A stretch of 64,000 nucleotides of DNA from Clostridium massiliamazoniense (GTDB lineage: Bacteria > Bacillota > Clostridia > Clostridiales > Clostridiaceae), in assembly GCF_001403635.1 (NCBI RefSeq), contig NZ_LN879467.1, positions 430,769-494,768 on the forward strand, given 5' to 3'. Of the stretch, positions 10,886 to 19,130 are shown in pieces (position 1 is the first letter of the stretch; every line of letters begins with the position of its first letter). The position numbers were made by a program, and so were the translations under genes. The notes under the pieces are model-generated. The model was not told the origin of the DNA. It saw nothing but the letters and a program-made list of their open reading frames with translations, and searched no databases.

Positions 10886-10915
10886 ATTATACCATTTTCA
10901 CCCTATATTTATAGG
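10886..10915 (-). promoter_or_regulatory. Promoter and palindromic operator of dptFGH
   Basis: On the minus strand an extended -10, TGGTATAAT (hexamer at 10886-10891), lies about 25 bp before the AAGGAG of dptF. The -35 region is poor but coincides with a perfect palindrome CCTATA-TT-TATAGG at 10902-10915, well placed for a repressor site. Confidence 0.55.
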
Positions 10916-11049
10916 AATTTATAACTTATTTCCAAAATTCTTAACAAATATATCAAAAAATGACGAAAAGATAATAAATGCTAATAATATTTACCACTTT
11001 ATGCCCTTATAAAAGAAGAAATTTAAGATATCTATAATAATCTATTAAT

Positions 11050-11095
11050 AACTAAAAAAAAAATACATCCTCAATTGATATGAAGATGCATTTTT
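11050..11095 (-). terminator. Terminator after the 37-aa gene
   Basis: On the minus strand AAATGCATCTTC pairs with GAGGATGTATTT and is followed by a long T run. The arm resembles the AGGATGTATC terminator arms found at several other places in the window. Confidence 0.75.
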
Positions 11096-11175
11096 AAATT
11101 TCAATTTTAAATAATATTACAAAAGTTTAAAACTCTCAATAATATAAATTTTATATTTCCTTATGTTTATTTACA

Positions 11176-11289
11176 TTACCATTTAAATAGCATAATTATC
11201 AGTGCAAATATTAAAAGTCCAACTCTTACCACTTCTATATTAAATTTACCTAACTCACTTAGAAGCTCCTTTGAATACTTTAATCTCAT
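11176..11289 (-). CDS. 37-aa single-pass membrane peptide
   Basis: The ORF starts at an ATG with AAAGGAG at good spacing and ends in TAA just upstream of a strong terminator. The product has a basic, amphipathic N-terminal half (RLKYSKELLSELGKF) and a hydrophobic C-terminal helix ending FKW, typical of small single-pass membrane proteins. Family unknown. Its own ribosome site and terminator suggest a real monocistronic gene. It lies just upstream of the dpt promoter on the same strand; any link is speculative. Confidence 0.6.
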   Translation of the reverse strand: MRLKYSKELLSELGKFNIEVVRVGLLIFALIIMLFKW

Positions 11290-11407
11290 AAATTCTCCTT
11301 TCTTTCATGTAATACTACTATTTTATTATATTTATAGTACAAAACTTCTTCATATGATATTTTCTATATAAGTATTTATTTCCCTTTATTTTTTAATATA
11401 CAAAATA

Positions 11408-11446
11408 TAAAAGGTATTCTCCATTTAAAACATAAGAATACCTTTA
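11408..11446 (-). terminator. Terminator after the frameshifted membrane gene
   Basis: Inverted repeat AAAGGTATTCT / AGAATACCTTT with a 13-base loop and a T-rich tail on the minus strand. Confidence 0.8.
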
Positions 11447-11469
11447 TTGTTATTACCTTTATTTCTCCT

Positions 11470-12340
11470 CTACTTACACATTACAATTTTTTTCGAAATT
11501 CCACCATAAACTAAAGTTTTCTTTCTTCCAACTTTAAATCTATAACTATCACCTTCATTAACTACCACTATTTTTTTCTATTTTTTTATTAAAGTCTACT
11601 ATGCTAACTATATAGTAAGGAGGTGCTTTTTTGGTTATTACTTCAATTTTATCAATACATACACCCTCAAATTTATAGTAATTCTTAAATTTCTTATCTA
11701 TATCATAAGCAATTGATGACTTTAAAGTTATAGCTATTCCCAATATAGCAATTATTATGTAAAATGGTATTAATGGCATGAAATCTATTAATATTAAAAT
11801 AATAAATGCTCCATATACAAGGCCTTCAAACTTTCCCTGTTCTTCAAAATTTTCTAATACTCTTTCATTATATTTCTCACCTATTTTTAAGTTATATCTC
11901 CAAAATATATTGATTGAATTTATATCATAATTCTTATTAGTTCCCATTAATAAATTTAAATTCTTTCTTTCTAACCCATTGTCCTTTTCTAGCATATTTG
12001 CAACTATAGAAAATCCCAACAAAAAAATTATTAAATAATATTCACTTAAAATGCTCCTTGGTACTAATAATAAAAATATTATAATCCCTCCAAGTGACAT
12101 TATATGGAGGAGATTTCTAAAATTAAATAAGTCAAAACCATTTAAAAGTCCATTGATTATATATGTAATACCAGTAATAATAATACATAGATTTAAAAAT
12201 ACTAATCCCTCAATACTAGTAAAATTATATTTAACTAATGAAATTATAAACAGGTCTACAATAGCTAATATAATAAATCTTTGTTTTATTAACCTTAACT
12301 GTAACTTTCCTCCCTCCATAACTTCCTCCCAAATAATCAT
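11470..12340 (-). pseudogene. Multi-pass membrane protein, frameshifted in an A7 tract
   Basis: The intact frame (11558-12340, 260 aa) stops early. Just after the coding-strand A7 tract at 11571-11577 the next frame continues in register with the paralog at 12603-13475 and ends at 11470-11472. Merged through the slip the product is about 289 aa, against 290 aa in the paralog. The restored end (TLVYGGISKKIVM) matches TLVYGAISKKVVMVY of the paralog, so the shift is real relative to the ancestral gene. The protein has about six hydrophobic segments and a soluble C-terminal beta-rich tail. It may be phase-variable, a pseudogene or a sequencing artefact. Function unknown. Confidence 0.75.
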
Positions 12341-12477
12341 CTATAAAATTCAAACCTCTCTGATTAATATAGTTTTATTAATATTATTATATAGTTAATA
12401 TTACCTTATATCTATTATTAACATATGTACATTTCTTTAAATTATTTAAAATACAATTTCCTCTTTATAATAAAAAA

Positions 12478-12530
12478 ACTACATAAATACTCTATCTTTA
12501 AATAGAATCTTTATGTAGTCTTAACTTTTT
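12478..12530 (-). terminator. Terminator between the two paralogous membrane genes
   Basis: ACTACATAAA at 12478-12487 pairs with TTTATGTAGT at 12510-12519. The T run on the minus strand fits termination of the 12603-13475 gene. Confidence 0.7.
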
Positions 12531-12602
12531 CCTATATACTTTAAAATGAGCTTAAGAAGATAGTCCTCTCTTTAGTCTTTTCCTAATTACTATTCATTAA
12601 AA

Positions 12603-13475
12603 TTAATAAACCATAACTACTTTTTTTGATATAGCTCCATAGACTAAAGTTACTTCTCCCTCTTCACTAAACCTAAAAATATCATCTTCCTTAACATTTA
12701 TTACTCTTTCAATTTTATTTTCAAAATTAACTATACTAACTTTATATATATATTTTGGTGGACCATGTCTCCTAATATTCTTTTCTATCATTCCAGTACA
12801 AATCCCATTAAGTTCCACATGAATATTCAAGTGTTTATCTATACAATAAAGACCTTTTGTTGCAATAAAAACATAGATTATCATAATTGCCATAATAAAC
12901 TTAAAAGAAAGCTCTTGCCCATTAATTTTTAATTCAGGTAAAATTAATAATAAAAATATTGCTCTAGTAGTTACTTTAGAATCTAAAGCTTCATAAAATC
13001 TAATTTTCTCTATATTCCCTTTATACTTTGGCTCAAATTTGGTATTAAACCTCCAAAATATATTTATTTCATCTTCATCAAAGTCATTCTCATATCCTCT
13101 TTCCCACCATCTATTATTAACTTTTTTCTTACCCCTTTCTAAAATAGTAGTTATAAACAAAGCAATCATTACACCATATAACATAGGAAAAGTATTCATT
13201 AAATCCCTTAAAATTATTGAAAATAACATTATTAAAGTTCCCATAAAGGCTCCAGACTTTAGTGTTTCAACAGTGAAGAAATTAAAATTACTAAAATCAA
13301 TTTCTAACAACATAGCTATAAATTCAAAAATACACAATAATGATAAAAAGAACAACATCCTAAATCCATCGTATTTTAAGCCAACTACCCCAAAAGCAAT
13401 TACTAAAATAACATTAACTAGCAAAAGTAAAAAAAGTTTTTGTTTAACATAACGTAGATGAAATTTTCCCCTCAT
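12603..13475 (-). CDS. Multi-pass membrane protein (intact paralog)
   Basis: 290 aa with a basic start (MRGKFHLRYVKQKLF), several hydrophobic helices in the first 130 residues, a charged cytoplasmic stretch (about 118-150, acidic EDEINIFWRFN), two more helices near 170-205 and a soluble tail ending in a small beta-rich domain. It is a tandem paralog of the gene immediately downstream; the motif INIFWRFN/INIFWRYN and the C-terminal VYGAISKK block are shared. No enzyme motif is visible and I do not recognise the family. Having its own terminator suggests the two copies are separately transcribed. Confidence 0.7.
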   Translation of the reverse strand: MRGKFHLRYVKQKLFLLLLVNVILVIAFGVVGLKYDGFRMLFFLSLLCIFEFIAMLLEIDFSNFNFFTVETLKSGAFMGTLIMLFSIILRDLMNTFPMLYGVMIALFITTILERGKKKVNNRWWERGYENDFDEDEINIFWRFNTKFEPKYKGNIEKIRFYEALDSKVTTRAIFLLLILPELKINGQELSFKFIMAIMIIYVFIATKGLYCIDKHLNIHVELNGICTGMIEKNIRRHGPPKYIYKVSIVNFENKIERVINVKEDDIFRFSEEGEVTLVYGAISKKVVMVY

Positions 13476-13498
13476 TTTAATTTTCTCCTTATATAAAT

Positions 13499-13615
13499 TA
13501 AGATTTAATTCAGCTGGAGTTTTAGCTTTATCTGAATTTTAGTAAATCTTATCTAGGTGTCTATGTCTGTTTATCTCTAGCTTATAAAAGCTTGGGGTAT
13601 TACAGACACTATCAT
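13499..13615 (+). repeat. Dispersed palindromic intergenic element, copy 1
   Basis: Contains the hairpin TTCAGCTGGAGTTTTAGCTTTATCTGAA (here degenerate), followed by a CTAG-flanked second half ending in TATTACAGACACTA. Same family as the copies at 14.5, 46.9, 48.8, 51.8, 54.1, 56.2, 57.1, 61.9, 63.1 and 63.8 kb. The rest of the 13476-13868 gap is AT-rich sequence in which I see nothing else. Confidence 0.6.
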
Positions 13616-13868
13616 TTAGATAAATACATTATTAATTAACATATTAAATAAATATATTTACTTCTTTATATATCATTATATACCATTTATTGTTTATTAT
13701 ATATATTTATGGTTTATATTTACAATAAATTTACCCTTATTAATCATTAATTGATTATTCATTTATTAAGTTTCACTTTATTCACAAGTGATTAAAGATA
13801 TATTAACAAAAAAATAGTATGATTATTATAATTAACATAAGAAAATTTATAATTTACGGGGTAAAAAT

Positions 13869-14435
13869 ATGAAAAGAAATAAACTTTTATTATTATTATT
13901 TTCAATAGTGGGATTTATAGTTCTTCTTGTTGGATTTACTGCTTATAATCCCAAAAAGGAAAGTTCAAAAATTAGTTCTCAAGTAATTAATTCTGATAAT
14001 AAATCAATAACTAATAATACTAGTGATATTGATGGTATATATCAATATGTAAATAGTAATTCTAAAGATACTTATAATGTTGATTTAAAGGAATTATCTA
14101 ACGGTGATATATCTGTTCATTATACTGTTCAAGCACCTCATGAAGATGAAGAAGATAATGGAACACATCATGACCACGATCATGGTTTAGATACTATTGA
14201 TTATGCTAGTGGTATTTTAAGTAAAAATTCTGATGATAAATGGACAGGTATCCTTACTAATCTTATGTCCAATAGTGAATGGGATGTTGAAACTTCACTT
14301 TCAGGAAATAATTTAAACCTTAAATTTATTTCATCAAGTGAATTTAAAATTTCTGGTGAAGAAAAGGTAATTATCTCTAAAAATCCTAATTATAAATTTA
14401 ATTTAGTATTAAACAAGCTAACAACAACCAAATAA
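13869..14435 (+). CDS. Membrane-anchored or secreted His-rich protein, unknown
   Basis: 188 aa. Residues 5-25 form a strongly hydrophobic N-terminal helix after MKRNK, either an uncleaved anchor or a signal peptide (no lipobox Cys). The Ser/Asn-rich linker to about residue 55 is typical of exported clostridial proteins. A central Asp/His cluster (HEDEEDNGTHHDHDHG) could bind metal. The C-terminal half looks beta-rich. GGGG lies before the ATG at usable spacing. Monocistronic, followed by repeat elements and a hairpin. Family not recognised. Confidence 0.65.
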   Translation: MKRNKLLLLLFSIVGFIVLLVGFTAYNPKKESSKISSQVINSDNKSITNNTSDIDGIYQYVNSNSKDTYNVDLKELSNGDISVHYTVQAPHEDEEDNGTHHDHDHGLDTIDYASGILSKNSDDKWTGILTNLMSNSEWDVETSLSGNNLNLKFISSSEFKISGEEKVIISKNPNYKFNLVLNKLTTTK

Positions 14436-14533
14436 ATTTCTATGTACATAAGAGGTCTCTTAAAGCGGACAATTATCTAGAAATATAAAAAATGGTACTG
14501 TATCAAAGCAGCACCTTAATTCATATTACTTTT

Positions 14534-14640
14534 ATAAACGTAGACTTAATTCAGGTGGAGTTTTAACTCCATCTGAATGCTTAGTCACATTTCTAGATAA
14601 ATGTATTTTTCATCTGCCGAGATAGCTATATAGGTACAAA
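14534..14640 (+). repeat. Dispersed palindromic intergenic element, copy 2
   Basis: Best-preserved left hairpin: TTCAGGTGGAGTT / AACTCCATCTGAA at 14550-14577, one mismatch. It is followed by TGCTTAGT and a TCTAGATAAATG stretch as in the other copies. Confidence 0.75.
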
Positions 14641-14717
14641 ATGCTGTGACCATTAAACTAGTACTAGAAGCTCTTTATTTTTGAACAATAGTTTCGTGAA
14701 AAAATTTTCATTGTTTG

Positions 14718-14861
14718 AACAAAGTGAGTTTGAAAATTTCAGAAACTGTTGTAGAAAAAATATTAGAGCTTCTTTACGTAGGTGAGTGGTCACAAATGGT
14801 GAACCTATATAGCTAGATAAAAAGCAAAGAGGATGTATCTATAATTTTATATATCCTCTTT
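14718..14861 (+). repeat. Second dispersed intergenic repeat (type 2), copy A, ending in a hairpin
   Basis: Shares long blocks (CTTCTTTACGTAGGTGAG, TAGCTAGATAAAAA, GAGGATGTATCT) with copies at 36427-36541 (reverse) and 44253-44396. The end, 14827-14861, is an AGAGGATGTAT / ATATCCTCTT hairpin that may terminate transcription from both sides. Confidence 0.7.
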
Positions 14862-14910
14862 AATTCTTTTGCTTAAAAGGAAATTTAATATCCCTACTTC
14901 ATCTTTTCCC

Positions 14911-15249
14911 TTAAAAATTTCCTATATAAAGTTCGCCTTTCCAAGCTATATACTTGCTAAATATATCATCTCTAACTAAAACTAGTTTTTCACCTCTGTC
15001 ATTATAAAAATTATATGTTTCTCCATCCCTTTCTCTCAATTGAAAGCCATTACTACTTAAATAATCCTCAACAGCCTTATCTCCATTTTCTATTTTTGTC
15101 ATATAATAATAATTGCTTACATATATATTTTTTTCTCTTCCTTCTATATTTATAATTCCCTTTATAGCATTAAAGGTTAACCCCTTAAAATATAACCCTC
15201 CACAAAAGAATCCAATAATTATAGATAAAGCTATAGCTCTTTTAAACAT
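14911..15249 (-). CDS. Small membrane-anchored protein, unknown
   Basis: 112 aa from the ATG at 15249, chosen because GGGGGT lies at good spacing before it; a longer frame from a TTG at 15261 has no ribosome site. Residues 1-25 form a single hydrophobic segment (signal anchor). The rest is soluble, mixed charged, with an aromatic-rich beta-looking C-terminal domain. It ends near the bidirectional hairpin at 14827-14861. Family not recognised. Confidence 0.6.
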   Translation of the reverse strand: MFKRAIALSIIIGFFCGGLYFKGLTFNAIKGIINIEGREKNIYVSNYYYMTKIENGDKAVEDYLSSNGFQLRERDGETYNFYNDRGEKLVLVRDDIFSKYIAWKGELYIGNF

Positions 15250-15352
15250 ACTTACCCCCAAAAACCATTTTACATATATTGTAAACTATTATATGAAATA
15301 ATCATAGTATTTTTTAATTTAACCTATAACTTTAATTAATAATTAAATAAAT

Positions 15353-15405
15353 AAGGAGTGCCTCCTCCTAGGAATAAAATTCCTTTTAAGAGACACTCCC
15401 TTATT
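15353..15405 (-). terminator. Terminator after the SH3 carboxypeptidase gene
   Basis: On the minus strand GGGAGTGTCTC pairs imperfectly with GGAGGCACTCC around an inner AGGAATtttaATTCCT hairpin and is followed by a T-rich stretch. Confidence 0.65.
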
Positions 15406-15410
15406 ATTTT

Positions 15411-17960
15411 TTACATTTCAGCTAAATAACTAGCTGAAACATATCCTACTGTTCCATTGTATGATATTTTATACCATCCATTTGCTTTCTCTAAAATAAC
15501 AACCTTAGTGTTATTATTTAAAGTTCCAACAATACTAGATGAAGTACTTGGGCTTCTTCTAATATTAAGTTTTGTACTTATATTTACTACTTTTCCATAC
15601 TTTTCAGTTGAACCTATATTGTTATTATTTCCACCATCATTATTTACTCTAATATAATTTGCTGAAACATATCCTACAGTTCCATTATGTGAAATCTTAT
15701 ACCAATTTCCTTCTTTTCCTATTATATTAACAGTTGCATTAGCTCCTAAACTTCCAACTATTCCAAAGTTTGTACCTGCTCCACTTCTTATGTTAAGCTT
15801 TGTGCTTACATCAACAACCTTACCTGTTTGAGTAACAGTAGGGTTTTGTGGTGTTTCTGGAGTACTTGGTGTGTTTGGCACCTCAGGAGTAGCATTTCCA
15901 TTTACTCTAATATAATCTGCTGAAACATATCCTACAGTTCCATTATGTGAAATCTTATACCAATTTCCTTCTTTTCCTATTATATTAACAGTTGCATTAG
16001 CTCCTAGACTTCCAACTATTCCAAAGTTTGTACCTGCTCCACTTCTTATGTTAAGCTTTGTGCTTACATCAACAACCTTACCTGTTTGAGTAACAGTAGG
16101 ATTTTGTGGTGTGTTTGGAGTACTTGGTTTTTCTGGTGTGCTTGGCACCTCAGGAGTAGCATTTCCATTTACTCTTACATAATCCCCATGAACATAGCCT
16201 GTTCCAAAAGGTGAGCCTTGAATTTTATACCAACTACCTTCTTTTCCTACTATATTAATAGTAGCTCCATTCCTTAAAGTTCCTACAATTTTTGAATTTG
16301 TACTTGCTCCTGCTCTAACATTTAAACTTGTACTAATATTAATTATAGTACCAGTTTGTTGTGTAGGTTGTGTTGGTGTTTCTGGCTTACTTTCATTATT
16401 ACTTCCACCATTGTTCACATCACCAGTTATTTGTATATAATTCTTATGTGCGTATCCATAACCAAAAGATGGGCTATAAACTTTATACCAATCTCCCTCT
16501 GTGCCAACTACCTTAACTTCAGTTCCCTTACTTAAACTTGCTATAATAGGTGCACTAGTACTTGGTGACTTTCTTATATTTAATGATGTTGAAAGATTTG
16601 CAACCTTACCTATTTGGTATTTAGTTGGTGCTTCTACATTACTTCCACCACCATTATTATTATCATTGTTATTTGTATTATTACTTAATATTTTTACATA
16701 GTCTTTATGAACAAATCCATATCCAGCACTTGATTTAACTTGATACCAATCTCCTACTTTACCAAGGATTTTTATTTTAGTACCATTACTGTAGCTTCCT
16801 ATAATATTAGCATTAGTTGATGTAGTTATTCTTATGTTAAGAGAGTTAGTATTGTAAACTTGTCCCTCTGCATTCATAATTTCGAATCCATCACCATTTT
16901 TAATTATAGATTTTACTGAATTGTATAATTTATTTGCATATCCATTATTTTGGATTGATGCTGAACTACTTGGCATTGGTAACTCAAGTAAAGTTGCTAA
17001 AGCTCCTTTTGAGTGAGCATAACTTATTAAGTAACCGTTTGCTGCTTTACTCATTAATTTATTAGAAATACCAAAATTACTGTCAAAAGCCTTTCCAAGT
17101 GATGGGTCTCCAATAGTTTCATTTAACCATCCATGAACATCAACTAAAGACATATGTGATGAACTTTCACTAAATTGACTAACTAAATTAGCTAATGCTC
17201 TAGCTTCTGGAGCTGCTAATGGTTCTGGTCCTGTATAATTTCTTGAATTATACTGTGGTGTAAAGAAGGTTGGGAATGATCTATTTAAATCTATTTTCTT
17301 TGATACCTGATTTCTTCCTGGTCCATTGTTAGTCCAACCATCTAATACTCCATCTGGATTTGCTGATGGTACTATTACTACAGACCAACCATTTAATCCA
17401 TTAGCTGCATTATCCTTAGCTATTCTTTCAGTAAGGTTCTTAGCTAGCTTGGTAAGTTCTTCTCCATCTTTACTCCAAGCATCTTCATAGCCATGAATAC
17501 CAAAGTTCATAAATAAAACTTTCTTTCCAGTACCTATTTTATAATAATATAGTGGTCTTCCATTTCCACTTGTTCCATATGTATGCTTTTCAGCCCCTGG
17601 AATATTAAAATTATAGTAATTCTCTGATACCTTTGTAGCAGCGAATCCTTTTGCTTTAACTACTTCTTTTTGCTCAACATCATGCCCATCTTCATGATCA
17701 CCAGTAAAACTAGGTTGACTATTAAAAGAACTTGTATCTATAGAACTACTTGTATCAGTTTTTACTTCTTCTTTATTTACTGTAGTTGTACCATTATCAT
17801 CATTATCTTTATTATTTGTGCTATTATCCTTATCCAAATTATTATCTACTGTCTTAGAAACACTTTGTGCATAAGCTTTTTGTGGTGCCTCTATCCCCGC
17901 AAAAGTTCCTGTACCTATGGCCGTTGCTACTAGTAATGTTAATATTTTACCTCTGTTCAT
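15411..17960 (-). CDS. Secreted M14-type zinc carboxypeptidase with six SH3 repeats
   Basis: 849 aa. Signal peptide 1-32 (cleavage after AYA). Asn/Asp/Thr-rich linker to about 110. M14 peptidase domain about 112-360, with zinc ligands H156 and E159 (HGYED) and H276 (DVHGW), substrate site DLNRSFP near 224-230 and a catalytic-type Glu in LLELPMP (E327). Six bacterial SH3 domains follow, separated by Pro/Thr/Asn linkers. M14 enzymes of this architecture cut gamma-D-Glu-diamino acid bonds in peptidoglycan peptides, and the SH3 repeats bind cell wall. SH3 domains 4 and 5 are nearly identical at DNA level (about 15.66-15.85 and 15.91-16.10 kb), a recent duplication. Likely role: cell-wall remodelling or lysis of competitors. 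Confidence 0.85.
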   Translation of the reverse strand: MNRGKILTLLVATAIGTGTFAGIEAPQKAYAQSVSKTVDNNLDKDNSTNNKDNDDNGTTTVNKEEVKTDTSSSIDTSSFNSQPSFTGDHEDGHDVEQKEVVKAKGFAATKVSENYYNFNIPGAEKHTYGTSGNGRPLYYYKIGTGKKVLFMNFGIHGYEDAWSKDGEELTKLAKNLTERIAKDNAANGLNGWSVVIVPSANPDGVLDGWTNNGPGRNQVSKKIDLNRSFPTFFTPQYNSRNYTGPEPLAAPEARALANLVSQFSESSSHMSLVDVHGWLNETIGDPSLGKAFDSNFGISNKLMSKAANGYLISYAHSKGALATLLELPMPSSSASIQNNGYANKLYNSVKSIIKNGDGFEIMNAEGQVYNTNSLNIRITTSTNANIIGSYSNGTKIKILGKVGDWYQVKSSAGYGFVHKDYVKILSNNTNNNDNNNGGGSNVEAPTKYQIGKVANLSTSLNIRKSPSTSAPIIASLSKGTEVKVVGTEGDWYKVYSPSFGYGYAHKNYIQITGDVNNGGSNNESKPETPTQPTQQTGTIINISTSLNVRAGASTNSKIVGTLRNGATINIVGKEGSWYKIQGSPFGTGYVHGDYVRVNGNATPEVPSTPEKPSTPNTPQNPTVTQTGKVVDVSTKLNIRSGAGTNFGIVGSLGANATVNIIGKEGNWYKISHNGTVGYVSADYIRVNGNATPEVPNTPSTPETPQNPTVTQTGKVVDVSTKLNIRSGAGTNFGIVGSLGANATVNIIGKEGNWYKISHNGTVGYVSANYIRVNNDGGNNNNIGSTEKYGKVVNISTKLNIRRSPSTSSSIVGTLNNNTKVVILEKANGWYKISYNGTVGYVSASYLAEM
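15650..16110 (-). repeat. Near-identical tandem duplication of an SH3-coding module
   Basis: Two copies of about 200-250 bp encoding the SH3 repeat that contains KLNIRSGAGTNFGIVGSLG plus its Pro/Thr linker, in direct orientation with a period of about 252 bp. Few differences are visible. Confidence 0.75.
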
Positions 17961-19130
17961 TAAAAAAATTCCCCCTTGCTTGTCGTCGATTCTTCTTTAC
18001 CAAAGTAACATTTAAAATTCTATTGGACAAACAAGAAAATTTTATTATTTCTCAATTTTAAATATATAAATCAATTAAAGTTTATTAAAATCTTATATTT
18101 TTTTATAAATTATTTTGTATAAAACTCTTAAATTTATCACTTATCCAGTTTAGGTAAATATTTGTAAACTTACTATTAATATGTGTTCATAATTCCTCTC
18201 ATACTAGTTATAAAGTAGGAGTTCAATAGAAATAATATCTCTATTTGGAATACATTAACTCAATATACTATAAGGTAAATTTTCTCATTGTATTATATAC
18301 ACTTGAAATAAATGGTTTTCTCACAATTTACCACTTTATTTTCTAACACCATCCATGGTAAAATTATCTCCGGTAATAAATTTTAGTGCGATACATAACA
18401 ATATAAATTTCCTTTTTCGTATTTAATTAAAGAGGCTAGCTATATATTTAAATTTAGTAGTAGTGTAGTAAGTTTTAAATTTAGTATTAAGAGTATCCTA
18501 ATTATTGATCGTGTGTTTTTGTAAAGTATTTTACTTATTACTTAAAGTGGTATTTCCCAACAACTAAAAGTTTTCAATCACTTTTAGTAATTTCCAACCC
18601 AAAATGTTATACCCTTTTAATAATTTAATACTTGCAATTTTATTTGATACTCAATATATAAACATAGCTGATAATTTATGTTGAGAATGACAATTGCTTT
18701 TTATTACCTTTAAGAGAGGTTGATGCCTCTCTTTTTCAATAAAATTTTTTATTGTAATTATTATAAAACTCTTTTATCCTTATATTTCTTATCTTATTTC
18801 CTATGATTTTATAAAATTATTCATTATTAATATTGAAAGTTTTTTATATTCATTCCTAATATTTTTTAAGCTAATTTAAGTATAAATATATAATTTTTCC
18901 TAATATTATATTATTCTTCATACTCTAATAATGTTTTATTTATTGTTAATATTTTCATTTCTTAAAGTATTTTTATTCATATTTTCTTCATATTTTCATC
19001 AATATTTCACAATTTTATAGTTCTTTTTAAAATAACTACTAATTTTAGGACTTTGTATTTATTATTTTATTGTTATAGTATGGAATTGGGTAAAGTATTT
19101 AATTCTACATATAAAAAAGGAGAGTTTGTT
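17961..19130. other. Long intergenic region between divergent SH3 genes
   Basis: 1.17 kb between the divergent carboxypeptidase and SH3/LprI-like genes. It holds a candidate small RNA with promoter and terminator (18632-18736). The rest is AT-rich sequence with no ORF that I can support. Confidence 0.6.
18632..18736 (+). ncRNA. Candidate small RNA, about 70 nt
   Basis: Promoter-like TTGCAA (18632-18637), a 17-bp spacer and TATATA (18655-18660) predict a start near 18667. A hairpin AAGAGAGG-TTGATG-CCTCTCTT followed by T's ends near 18736. No downstream gene begins for almost 400 bases, so this looks like an independent short transcript. An 11-codon ATG frame lies inside but has no ribosome site. 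Confidence 0.45.
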
